This document shows positions 10,767 through 19,034 of a stretch of DNA of 64,000 nucleotides, piece after piece. The stretch is taken from NCBI GenBank assembly GCA_902614355.1, contig CACMKP010000004.1:1-64000 (forward strand), in the 5' to 3' direction. Position 1 is the first letter of the stretch. The number at the start of each line of letters is the position of its first letter. The position numbers were made by a program, and so were the translations under genes. The notes beneath the pieces are model-generated. The model did no database searches and was not told where the DNA came from. It saw only the letters and a program-made list of their open reading frames with translations. Source of the stretch: an uncultured Pelagibacteraceae bacterium (GTDB lineage Bacteria; Pseudomonadota; Alphaproteobacteria; Pelagibacterales; Pelagibacteraceae).

Positions 10767-11666
10767 ATGAAAAAATATTTCATTAAAGAAAAAATCACAA
10801 TTGGGGTATCGGCATTCGGTAATTTAATGTCCACCAAAAATTGTATACAAGCGATTAAGAATTCATTGGATGGTGCTTATGAGGTTATATTGATTGATGA
10901 TTTTTCTCCAGACAAAGGCAAAATTAAAGATTATTTTTTTAATCAAAAAAAAGAGTTTAAAGATGTTAAAGTTTTTCATTTCACGAAGAATCTGGGTTAC
11001 GTCCAAAGTGTAAATTGTGTTCTATCTAACTCTACCAGTGAAAAAACTATCTTTGTATCTAATGATATGTATATTAATCCCTATTTTATTGAAGAATTAA
11101 TTAATGTTTCAAACCTTGAAGAAAATATTGGTTATGTAAGAGGTGTATCAAACTTCGTAGATAACAACAAATCCACACATAATATTGATCTTAAAGATAA
11201 AACTAATATGCATCCTAATGAAATTTCTAAAGAAATATTTTCAAAAGAAAAAAATAACTTTATTGAAGAAGATTATCTTGTTGGAGATAGCTTTTTAGTT
11301 AATAGAAAATTATTGCAAAAAATTGGATATTTTGATTGCAATAATTTTAAAGATTATTTTGGAGATACTGATTTTGGTGTTCGTGCTAAAGCACTTGATT
11401 TTAAATGTATTTTATCAAAAGGAGCTTTTTGTTTTCATCATAGAAACATTAATTTTGATTATCTTCCAGAAGTAGAAAAAAAAAAGAAACTAATTAGAAG
11501 ACAAATTACTTTAGCTGAAGACTGGGCTCGATTCAAACTAAAGTATAATTTTCCAATCAGTTTACTCTATCCTGGAATTAATAAGCTCAACCTCGATGAA
11601 ATTAAAAATAAGGTAAATAAAAAAGATATTATTGAAAAAAAAGATTATTCTCAATATCTTATTTAA
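10767..11666 (+). CDS. Family 2-like glycosyltransferase
   Basis: This 299-residue protein looks like a cytoplasmic GT-A fold transferase that would add a sugar from a nucleotide donor to a surface glycan. The N-terminal core has ITIGVSAFGN, then VILIDDFSPDKG (the usual donor-binding Asp pair near residue 41), NLGYVQSVNCVLS and FVSNDMYINP at the place of the DxD motif. A later GDTDFGVRAK and FCFHHRN fit the acceptor side. The ATG at 10767 follows AAAGGA (10757-10762); an upstream TTG in the same frame would lie inside the tRNA and is unlikely. It is the first gene of the operon running to rfbC. The transferred sugar is unknown. Confidence 0.75.
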   Translation: MKKYFIKEKITIGVSAFGNLMSTKNCIQAIKNSLDGAYEVILIDDFSPDKGKIKDYFFNQKKEFKDVKVFHFTKNLGYVQSVNCVLSNSTSEKTIFVSNDMYINPYFIEELINVSNLEENIGYVRGVSNFVDNNKSTHNIDLKDKTNMHPNEISKEIFSKEKNNFIEEDYLVGDSFLVNRKLLQKIGYFDCNNFKDYFGDTDFGVRAKALDFKCILSKGAFCFHHRNINFDYLPEVEKKKKLIRRQITLAEDWARFKLKYNFPISLLYPGINKLNLDEIKNKVNKKDIIEKKDYSQYLI

Positions 11667-11680
11667 TTAAAAAAATAACA

Positions 11681-12703
11681 ATGACAGAAAAAATAATCGT
11701 TACAGGTGGCTTGGGATTTATTGGAAGCAATTTAATTGAGCTATTATTACACAAAAAATATTTTGTAATCAATATTGATAAAGTGACATACTCCTCAAAT
11801 TTTTATAATGTTAAAAGTTTTAATTCCTTAAAAAATTACAGATTTATAAAATGTGATATTAGTAATAAAAAAAAAATTAAAGATATTTTATTTAATTATA
11901 AACCAAAATGTATTTTTAATCTTGCTGCCGAATCTCATGTTGATAGATCCATTGATGATCCAAAAAGTTTTATTCAAAGTAATATTGTAGGTGTATACAA
12001 TTTATTAGAAAATTTTAAGCTATTTTCAAAAAGATATAAATCAAAATTAATTCATATATCAACAGATGAGGTTTTTGGTGATATTTTAAAAGGTAGATCA
12101 TCTGAAAATTATCCCTATAATCCTAGCTCACCATATGCCGCAAGTAAGGCTGCCTCAGATCATTTAGTTTCATCATATATACGAACTTATAAAATTCCTG
12201 CAATTGTAACTAATTGTTCAAACAATTATGGGCCAAAGCAACATCCAGAAAAATTGATACCAAAATTAATTTATAATATTTTAAATAATAAAAGTTTACC
12301 AATTTATGGAAAGGGCACCAACTCTAGAGAGTGGCTATACGTTAAAGATCATTGTGAAGCTTTGTATAGAGTTTTTAAAAAAGGTAAAATTGGAGAATTT
12401 TATAATATAGGTTCAAATAAAAATCTTTCTAATCTTGAAGTTTGTAAGAATATTTTAAATGTTTCAAAAAAACTAATTAAACTTGGCGATAAAGTAAAAA
12501 TTTCTTTTGTGAAAGATAGACCGGGTCATGATCTTAGATATGCGCTAGATAGTAAAAAAATTAGAAATAAATTAAAATTTCGTCCAAAAATAAATTTTAA
12601 AACAGGAATAAAATATACTTTTGAATGGTATAAAAATAATAAAACTTACTACAAATCCTTAGCAAAAGAAGATATTGTGCGAAGATTGGGAAAATATGAT
12701 TAG
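11681..12703 (+). CDS. rfbB: dTDP-glucose 4,6-dehydratase
   Basis: This enzyme converts dTDP-glucose to dTDP-4-keto-6-deoxyglucose using bound NAD. The 340-residue extended SDR protein shows the Rossmann motif TGGLGFIGSNLIE near residue 8, the segment AAESHVDRSIDDP typical of RmlB, the active-site STDEVFGD followed by SPYAASKAASDH (YxxxK) and the NNYGPKQHPEKLIP substrate loop. These together identify a dTDP-glucose rather than a UDP-sugar enzyme. Its end overlaps rfbA by eight bases. Confidence 0.93.
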   Translation: MTEKIIVTGGLGFIGSNLIELLLHKKYFVINIDKVTYSSNFYNVKSFNSLKNYRFIKCDISNKKKIKDILFNYKPKCIFNLAAESHVDRSIDDPKSFIQSNIVGVYNLLENFKLFSKRYKSKLIHISTDEVFGDILKGRSSENYPYNPSSPYAASKAASDHLVSSYIRTYKIPAIVTNCSNNYGPKQHPEKLIPKLIYNILNNKSLPIYGKGTNSREWLYVKDHCEALYRVFKKGKIGEFYNIGSNKNLSNLEVCKNILNVSKKLIKLGDKVKISFVKDRPGHDLRYALDSKKIRNKLKFRPKINFKTGIKYTFEWYKNNKTYYKSLAKEDIVRRLGKYD

Positions 12704-13574
12704 TAAAGGAATAATACTTGCAGGTGGAGCTGGCACAAGGATGAGTCCTCTCACAAAAGCTGTTAATAAACAGTTGTTACCAATTTATGATAAACCACTT
12801 ATTTTTTACCCTCTTTCAATATTAATGTTATCAAAAATTAGAGATATTTTAATAATTGTAAATAAAGGACAGATTGGTCAATATAAAAAATTATTACAAG
12901 ACGGAAAAAATCTTGGAATAAGAATTACCTATCTAGAACAAATTAAACCAAAAGGATTGCCAGATGCATTTATTTTGGGTGAAAAATTTATTGGAAAAAA
13001 AAATGTTGCAATGATTTTGGGAGATAATTTTTTTTATGGCCAAGGGTTATCTAAAAATTTAAATAACTGTACAAAATTAAAGTCAGGGGCAAAAGTTCTT
13101 TTGCATAAGGTGTCAAACCCCGAATTGTTTGGTGTTGCTAAAGTAAATAAAAATAATAAAATTTTAAAAATTGCTGAAAAACCAAAAAAAAATATTTCAA
13201 ATCTTGCAGTAACAGGGCTTTATTTTTTTGATAACAATGTTGTTAAATATTCAAAAACATTAAAGCCCTCAAAAAGAGGTGAAATAGAAATAATTGATCT
13301 TTTAAATATTTATAAAAAAAAAAACAAATTATCTGCAGACTATATTGGTCGAGGTGGAGCATGGCTTGATACAGGATCCATAGAAGATTATTTTAAGACA
13401 CTTTTATTTGTTCATGCAATTGAGAATAGACAAGGAGTAAAAATCGCATGTTTAGAGGAAATTGCATTACACAATAAATGGATTAAAAAAAGCCATATTC
13501 AAAATCAGATAAAATTTTATGGAAACTGTAGTTATTCAAATTATTTAAAAAAAATTCTTAAAATAAGTGCATAA
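12696..13574 (+). CDS. rfbA: Glucose-1-phosphate thymidylyltransferase
   Basis: RfbA makes dTDP-glucose from dTTP and glucose-1-phosphate, the entry step of the operon's pathway. The 292-residue protein has the nucleotidyltransferase signature GIILAGGAGTRMSPLT, KQLLPIYDKPLIFYPL, the metal-binding ILGDNFFYG and the late motif RGGAWLDTGS. I place the start at the ATG 12696, which overlaps the end of rfbB; a longer reading frame exists upstream but adds only non-conserved residues. Its last bases overlap the GTG start of the next gene. Confidence 0.93.
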   Translation: MISKGIILAGGAGTRMSPLTKAVNKQLLPIYDKPLIFYPLSILMLSKIRDILIIVNKGQIGQYKKLLQDGKNLGIRITYLEQIKPKGLPDAFILGEKFIGKKNVAMILGDNFFYGQGLSKNLNNCTKLKSGAKVLLHKVSNPELFGVAKVNKNNKILKIAEKPKKNISNLAVTGLYFFDNNVVKYSKTLKPSKRGEIEIIDLLNIYKKKNKLSADYIGRGGAWLDTGSIEDYFKTLLFVHAIENRQGVKIACLEEIALHNKWIKKSHIQNQIKFYGNCSYSNYLKKILKISA

Positions 13575-14421
13575 AATTTTATTAACAGGATCCTCTGGTT
13601 TTATTGGTTTAAATATTATCAATAGTTTTTCAGAAAAATATAAGTTTTATATTGTTGTAAGAAAAAAGTCCAAAAAGGAATTTCTAAAAAAAAAAAATAT
13701 TAAAGTAATAAAATTTAAAAACTATGATTCACTTAACATTAAGCTTAAGAAGCTTAGGGTTGATACTGTTATACACTGTGCAACACATTACGTTAAAAAT
13801 CATGAATTTTCAGATATCAATAAATTTTGTATCTCAAACGTATTATTTGGAAATATAATTTTGGAAAATTTAAAAAACCTAGGAGCTAAAAAATTTATAA
13901 ATTTTTCAACAGTATGGGAAGATAGTAACGCTAAAAAAGATAATGTAGAAAATTTATATGCTGCTTACAAAAAAAGTTTTAGTACAATTATAAGTTATTA
14001 CAAAAAAAAATTTAGAAAGGTTAAATTTTATGAATTAATGGTTTTGGATACTTTTGGCAATTATGATTATAGAAAAAAAATTATCTTTACTCTCAAGATG
14101 AATTTCCTTAAAAATAAAACTACTCCAATAGTATCAAAAAATCTTCATATTAATTTACTTAATGTCGCTGATATAATTAATGCAATAGAAATTATCCTTA
14201 AAAAGAGCATCACACCAAAAAAATTCTTGCTTACAAATAGAGCTTATATAAAAATCTTTGACTTAGTTAAGACTTTCAATAAAAAAAATCAAAAAAAATT
14301 AAAAGTAAAATGGCTTTCTAATCGTGTAATCAAAGATAAAATTTATCCCTATGACAAATTAAAAGGTTGGAAACCTAGAAATAGTTATGTAAGAGATATT
14401 ATAAATTATATAAAAAATTAA
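13567..14421 (+). CDS. NAD(P)-dependent nucleotide-sugar reductase/epimerase (SDR)
   Basis: This 284-residue extended short-chain dehydrogenase has the Rossmann motif ILLTGSSGFIGLNI at its N terminus. A serine-containing strand FINFSTVWED is followed by NLYAAYKKSF, which supplies the YxxxK catalytic pair. It starts at a GTG overlapping rfbA by eight bases. Placed after rfbA/rfbB and before a sugar 3-dehydratase, the likely task is reduction of the 4-keto group of the deoxygenated sugar intermediate. The exact product stereochemistry cannot be read from sequence, and an epimerase role is also possible. Confidence 0.75.
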   Translation: MHKILLTGSSGFIGLNIINSFSEKYKFYIVVRKKSKKEFLKKKNIKVIKFKNYDSLNIKLKKLRVDTVIHCATHYVKNHEFSDINKFCISNVLFGNIILENLKNLGAKKFINFSTVWEDSNAKKDNVENLYAAYKKSFSTIISYYKKKFRKVKFYELMVLDTFGNYDYRKKIIFTLKMNFLKNKTTPIVSKNLHINLLNVADIINAIEIILKKSITPKKFLLTNRAYIKIFDLVKTFNKKNQKKLKVKWLSNRVIKDKIYPYDKLKGWKPRNSYVRDIINYIKN

Positions 14422-14434
14422 TTATCAAAACGTT

Positions 14435-15631
14435 ATGAAAAAAATTTATTATGGAAAAGCGGTCTATGACTCTAAGGAGATTAATGCAGTTACCAAAGTT
14501 TTAAAAAATGAGGGTCTTTCATTAGTAGATGGAAAAAATGTAAAAAAACTTGAAAAGACTGTGAGTAAATTGTTTGGAAAAAAATATGGACTTATGGTTA
14601 ACTCTGGTTCCTCAGCAAATTTACTTGGATTATCGTCTTTTGATTTCAAAAAAGGTTCGGAGATTATTACCCCAAACCTGACATTTTCAACTACTATAGC
14701 CCCAATATATCAATTGGGATTAATTCCACATTTTATCGGGGTTGAAAAAAATAAATTTCAAGCTGATCCATCGCATATAGAAAAATGTATAAATAAAAAA
14801 ACCGTTGCAATAATGATTCCAAATCTTTTAGGAAACATCGCAAATTGGAAAAAAATTTCTAATATTGCCAAAAAGTATGATTTAAAAATTATTGAGGACT
14901 CGGCGGACACTATTGGATATAAAATTAACAACAAAAATACGGGTATATACTCTAATGTTGTAACAAATAGTTTTTACGCATCACACATTATAAGTGGTGC
15001 AGGTACAGGAGGAATAGTTTGCTTTAATGACTTTGATTTATATCAGAGAGCTAAATTATTGAGAGGTTGGGGCAGATCTTCAGCAACATTTAACGAGTCT
15101 GAAAAAATAGAGAAGAGATTTAATATAAAAGTCACAGGGATAGATTATGATGCAAAATATATATTTTCAGATTTAGGTTATAACTTTTTACCCTCTGAAA
15201 TTTCTGCAGCTTTTGCTTTGGAACAAATCAAAAAGTTAAAAAATAATATTGGTTTAAGAAATAGAAATTTCGACTTTTTAAAAAAATTCTTCTCAAATTA
15301 TTCAGAATACTTTGAATTACCTGAGCAATATAACGGAGTAAGAACTCCATGGTTAGCTTTTCCACTAGTTATTAAAAAAAATAAATTTTTTAATAGAAGA
15401 GATATGCAAATTTTCTTTGAAAAAAATAATATTCAGACAAGAACAATATTTACTGGAAATATATTAAGGCAGCCTGTAATGAAAAACAGAGTGTATAAAA
15501 AACATCCTATGTGTGATTTAGAAGCTGATAATGTTATGAAAAATGGAATATTAATTGGATGCCATCAAGGAATGAAAAAAAGTGAATTAGACTATATTTG
15601 CAACACATTTAAAAAATTTATAAATTTGTGA
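14435..15631 (+). CDS. PLP-dependent sugar 3-dehydratase, His type (ColD/RfbH family)
   Basis: This 398-residue protein belongs to the DegT/DnrJ/EryC1/StrS aminotransferase superfamily. The lysine that normally binds PLP in SFxxxK is a histidine: TNSFYASHIISGAGTGG, His184, encoded by CAC. That swap is the hallmark of the sugar 3-deoxygenases ColD and RfbH/E1, which remove the C3 hydroxyl rather than transaminate. The segment LLRGWGRSS corresponds to RfbH's RDWGRDC but lacks the iron-sulfur cysteines, so the ColD-like, cluster-free mechanism with an amino donor fits better. I infer removal of the 3-OH from dTDP-4-keto-6-deoxyglucose. It overlaps rfbC by four bases. Confidence 0.82.
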   Translation: MKKIYYGKAVYDSKEINAVTKVLKNEGLSLVDGKNVKKLEKTVSKLFGKKYGLMVNSGSSANLLGLSSFDFKKGSEIITPNLTFSTTIAPIYQLGLIPHFIGVEKNKFQADPSHIEKCINKKTVAIMIPNLLGNIANWKKISNIAKKYDLKIIEDSADTIGYKINNKNTGIYSNVVTNSFYASHIISGAGTGGIVCFNDFDLYQRAKLLRGWGRSSATFNESEKIEKRFNIKVTGIDYDAKYIFSDLGYNFLPSEISAAFALEQIKKLKNNIGLRNRNFDFLKKFFSNYSEYFELPEQYNGVRTPWLAFPLVIKKNKFFNRRDMQIFFEKNNIQTRTIFTGNILRQPVMKNRVYKKHPMCDLEADNVMKNGILIGCHQGMKKSELDYICNTFKKFINL

Positions 15632-16167
15632 AAGTTATCAAAACGAAATTTGATGGATTGTTAATTATTAAACGTCCAACATATTATGATAATAGAGGAT
15701 TCTTAAGAGAATTATTTGAGCAAAAGAAATTTAAAAAAAAATTTATTTTTGATTATTTTTCAGTATCAAAAAAAAATGTGATTAGAGGTCTCCACCTGCA
15801 ACACAAAAAACCACAAGCTAAAATAATTAGTGTTATATCTGGTAGAATATTTGATGTTGTTTTAGATTGTAGAAAAAATTCTAAAACTTTTGGTAAACAT
15901 TTCACCATTAATATCTCATCAAATGACAATATTTCTTTATATATACCAGAAGGATTTGCTCACGGATTTTGTAGTCTAACACATAATACAATTTTACATT
16001 ATAGAAATTCAAATTATAGAAATAAGAAATATGAAACTGGAATCTTATGGAAGGATAGAGATTTAAAAATAAAATGGCCCGTTAGAAACCCTTTAATATC
16101 GTTAAGAGATAAAAAAAATATTAGCTATAATAAATTTTTAAATAGCATAAATTTTAAAAAGATGTAG
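15628..16167 (+). CDS. rfbC: dTDP-4-dehydro-6-deoxyglucose 3,5-epimerase family protein
   Basis: This 179-residue cupin of the RmlC family has the family's RGFLRELFE near residue 24, the catalytic-His segment VIRGLHLQHKKPQAKII and the closing IPEGFAHGFCSL. RmlC epimerises C3 and/or C5 of 4-keto-6-deoxy sugars. With a 3-dehydratase next door, the enzyme may act only at C5 of a 3-deoxy intermediate. The start is a GTG overlapping the previous stop (GTGA), so the gene is translationally coupled. It is the last gene of the sugar operon. No rfbD (dTDP-rhamnose reductase) of the standard kind is present unless the SDR at 13567 fills that role. Confidence 0.88.
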   Translation: MKVIKTKFDGLLIIKRPTYYDNRGFLRELFEQKKFKKKFIFDYFSVSKKNVIRGLHLQHKKPQAKIISVISGRIFDVVLDCRKNSKTFGKHFTINISSNDNISLYIPEGFAHGFCSLTHNTILHYRNSNYRNKKYETGILWKDRDLKIKWPVRNPLISLRDKKNISYNKFLNSINFKKM

Positions 16168-16184
16168 CCCCATATAATTCAAAT

Positions 16185-16260
16185 AGGCGTATAGCTCAGT
16201 TGCTTAGAGCAGTGTATTATAATATCTTAACCTTGAATTTGAATCCCGATGAATCCTTCA
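16185..16260 (+). pseudogene. Decayed copy of a CAT-anticodon tRNA
   Basis: The sequence is co-linear with the intact tRNA at 17162-17238. The D arm (TAGCTCAGTTGCTTAGAGCAG) is nearly identical, after which substitutions accumulate. Aligning the anticodon regions requires loss of the C of CAT, giving GTATT-ATAATAT against ACACTCATAATGT. The T loop TTCGAGT has become TTTGAAT, and the 3' acceptor strand and CCA are gone. The stems no longer pair, so it cannot be a working tRNA. It lies between rfbC and a minus-strand membrane protein, about 1 kb from the intact gene, and may mark a past duplication or integration event. Confidence 0.7.
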
Positions 16261-16276
16261 GTTAGTAATTCTAATA

Positions 16277-17128
16277 TTATATATTTTCTAGTTTGTCTTT
16301 AAAAAAAACAGTATGCCAAAAAAAATAGTAATAGAACAACAGTTCCTGAAGCTCAGAAAATCTTACAAAATTAAGTGTGATTACTGATAAGAAAAGTTGA
16401 TAAAGGTTATATCTTTCAAAATTATTATTATTAAATATAAATAATTTAGAATTATCAATTAATTCCAATTTATTAACTATTAAATCTGGAACTGATAATA
16501 CTAAAATTATATAACTTAAAATCAATAGATTTTTATTTGGTTCAATAATAATTGCAAAATTACTAATTTTTAAGGCATTAATAGATCTATATAAAAGTAT
16601 TGAAAGTGAACACCAAATTAAAATCAGGGATCTTGGCAATTCATTAAATAAGTTTGAGGTATTATGTAAATTAAATTCCTCCTGTTTATTAAATAAAAAA
16701 CTACTTTTATCCAAAAATAATTCTGGAGTTTTAAACTTAATAAAATGTTGACCCCAGCTTATCTCCTCAAAAAAGATATATGTAATTCCAATGATCTCAA
16801 TAAGCAAAAATACGTTAATCAATTTAGATTTTAATTTTTTATTTAAGTATAAATTAATTAATATTAATAAAGTTATAAAAAGAATTATGATTTGTAATGT
16901 TTCTACTACACCATTTTCACTCCAGATAAGAAGATTCCATCCTTGATTTCCAACCCCGTAAGTAAAAAAATAAATTTTTGGAAACATCAAATTCATGCCC
17001 CATCCCAAGCTGTAATCAAAAGAATATATAAGCAATAACAACAACGATATTAATAAAATTTTTATATTAAATAAAAATTTTTTTTCTATAGACATAATAA
17101 ATATTAATAATTTACTAGTATATATCAT
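16277..17128 (-). CDS. Multi-pass membrane protein of unknown function
   Basis: This protein of up to 283 residues is strongly hydrophobic, with about six or seven predicted membrane spans. Conserved-looking motifs are EEISWGQHFIKFKTPE in a loop after the third or fourth span, KQEEFNLHN soon after, and RFSELQE near the C terminus. I believe this combination marks a family of uncharacterised bacterial membrane proteins, but I cannot name it. A second possible start is the ATG at 17095. The gene lies between a tRNA relic and an intact tRNA, on the opposite strand to both, inside the accessory segment, and no function can be assigned. Confidence 0.6.
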   Translation of the reverse strand: MIYTSKLLIFIMSIEKKFLFNIKILLISLLLLLIYSFDYSLGWGMNLMFPKIYFFTYGVGNQGWNLLIWSENGVVETLQIIILFITLLILINLYLNKKLKSKLINVFLLIEIIGITYIFFEEISWGQHFIKFKTPELFLDKSSFLFNKQEEFNLHNTSNLFNELPRSLILIWCSLSILLYRSINALKISNFAIIIEPNKNLLILSYIILVLSVPDLIVNKLELIDNSKLFIFNNNNFERYNLYQLFLSVITLNFVRFSELQELLFYYYFFWHTVFFKDKLENI

Positions 17129-17161
17129 TTAAACATAGTATATCGATCTTAATGATTTTTT

Positions 17162-17238
17162 GGGCCTGTAGCTCAGTTGGTTAGAGCAGTACACTCATAA
17201 TGTATTGGTCCCAGGTTCGAGTCCTGGCGGGCCCACCA
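17162..17238 (+). tRNA. tRNA with CAT anticodon (elongator Met or lysidine-type Ile2)
   Basis: This is a canonical 77-base cloverleaf with encoded CCA. The acceptor stem is GGGCCTG/CGGGCCC with one T-G pair, the D arm is normal with GG, the anticodon loop is CTCATAA, and the T arm CCAGG-TTCGAGT-CCTGG is standard. The paired first base excludes initiator tRNA. The acceptor sequence GGGCCTG...CGGGCCC looks more like alphaproteobacterial tRNA-Ile(CAT, lysidine-modified) than elongator Met, but sequence alone does not decide. Confidence 0.93.
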
Positions 17239-17279
17239 TATTTTAAGTAAATATATTGAAAAATTAGCAAAATTTTTAC

Positions 17280-19016
17280 TCATTCACTTTTATAAATTAA
17301 TTCTAGATCATCTATGGTTTTAAAATTATTGCTCTGAAGATAGTCTATCATTTTGTTCCATTCTTGATTATTCCTGGGTGTCCAATAAGCAAACCAGATA
17401 AAATGGGAGTCATCACATTTTGGTAAATTTTTGATTTTATCTAAATTGATATCATTTACAAAATTAAATCTGTTTTCTAATAATATTATATGAGGATTAT
17501 AATTTAATAGGGACTCGTTAGATATCAAAATTCCACATTCACTTTTATAAAGGGAATTATATATTCTTTTACTTTGCTCATAATTAACTATCTGTTTCTT
17601 CTTCTCATCATTGAAAAAGGTCAGTAAATTGTCTACGTTCTTAGGCAAAAATATTAAAATTAGGTTTATTACTACAAAAAATATCAGAAATAGGTTTTTG
17701 AAATTTGAGTAATCTAAAATAGAATTTTTTTTGTAAGTTATAGTTTTTAAAAATATAAAATTAATTCTTTGATAAGAACTTATAAATAAAAAAGGTGAGG
17801 AAACTATTATTCCCCTATAGTCATATGAGCAACACACAGAATAGAATATTAATAAAAAACAAAATATTAAAAAATTAAAAATACAAAAACGGTCAATTTT
17901 ATCTTTTTTTGTCTTGAAGAAAGTTGAAATTGAACAATATAACAAGAATATAAATAAAATAGGATTATAAACTTTTGTAATGTGAAGAAAATTTTGTAAA
18001 AAATAGTTCTTAAAATTTGCTACCTCCAAACTTTGATTACTTTGAGATTTCAAACTTTTTAATAATTCAAAGTTAATAAATTGAAAATCGTTAATTAGGT
18101 AAAATAAAAAAGGCGTAAATATAACAATAAAAATATTCAAGCAATCGATTTTGCTTAATTTTTTCTTATTTAAAAAAAATAAAAAATAACCAAAAACTAT
18201 CAATAAAAATATACCAGCCTGTTTAATAATCATTGCTAATCCTGTAATCAAGGCAATTTGAAATATTCTTAATTTATAATCTGATAATTTTTTTTCTAAG
18301 ATATAATAAGTCATTAAAAGAAGACTTGAGAAAGTAAAAATTGATAATGGCACATCCATGTATCCACTTAAAGTATAGGATTTTAATGGATCAAATAAAT
18401 AAAATATTATGAATATTAATAAACCATAGATACTTAAAGTAAATTTTTTTAAATAATAGAAATTAGCGATTATAGTAAGTAAAATTATTGGAGATATTAA
18501 CAAAGATATTTTTGAAAAAAGCCAAAAATCTGCATTCCCCTGAGAAATATATATTAAACTCCACAATCCTGGAAATAAGATTGGATACCCTATATTACCT
18601 TTATAATTTTTTTCAAAAATGTTTATAGCAAATTGATTCCACCAGGCCAAAGCATCATGCATATTGAATGTAAAACTGTAATGGCTTTTTACGTAATTTA
18701 AAGAAATTATTATTATTAGTAATATTGAATACAAAAAAAAGTAAATTTCTCTTTTATCACCTAAATGAGTTTTTAAGCTGATGTTTCTATTATAAAATAA
18801 AAAAACAATAACAAGAAAGAAAGATAATAGAAAAATATTTATCTTGAAATTAAAAATTATAATGAGAGAGATCAAAATCCAACTAAGAAAAATTGATATT
18901 AAAATTGAATTTAAAAAAAAGTTTAAAAAGTAATTTCTAATCTTAAATCTAAAAGCAAATATACTTCCCAAGAACAAAAAAAATATTAACAACGATAAAA
19001 TACTTTTTGAGACCAT
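17280..19016 (-). CDS. GT-C-like polytopic membrane protein, possible glycosyltransferase
   Basis: This 578-residue protein has roughly eleven to thirteen hydrophobic spans and a soluble C-terminal tail of about 90 residues. The first large loop (around residue 118) contains FNMHDALAWWNQFAIN and GYPILFPGLWSL. This resembles the acidic loop of GT-C transferases (PMT/ArnT style), which use polyprenyl-phosphate sugars on the outer face of the inner membrane. I infer a lipid-linked sugar or glycan transferase; direct family proof is lacking. It ends near the tRNA and its start is 18 bases after mlaC, so it could be the last gene of an mlaA-mlaC transcript. Confidence 0.55.
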   Translation of the reverse strand: MVSKSILSLLIFFLFLGSIFAFRFKIRNYFLNFFLNSILISIFLSWILISLIIIFNFKINIFLLSFFLVIVFLFYNRNISLKTHLGDKREIYFFLYSILLIIIISLNYVKSHYSFTFNMHDALAWWNQFAINIFEKNYKGNIGYPILFPGLWSLIYISQGNADFWLFSKISLLISPIILLTIIANFYYLKKFTLSIYGLLIFIIFYLFDPLKSYTLSGYMDVPLSIFTFSSLLLMTYYILEKKLSDYKLRIFQIALITGLAMIIKQAGIFLLIVFGYFLFFLNKKKLSKIDCLNIFIVIFTPFLFYLINDFQFINFELLKSLKSQSNQSLEVANFKNYFLQNFLHITKVYNPILFIFLLYCSISTFFKTKKDKIDRFCIFNFLIFCFLLIFYSVCCSYDYRGIIVSSPFLFISSYQRINFIFLKTITYKKNSILDYSNFKNLFLIFFVVINLILIFLPKNVDNLLTFFNDEKKKQIVNYEQSKRIYNSLYKSECGILISNESLLNYNPHIILLENRFNFVNDINLDKIKNLPKCDDSHFIWFAYWTPRNNQEWNKMIDYLQSNNFKTIDDLELIYKSE

Positions 19017-19034
19017 GGTAAACTGAGGATATTT

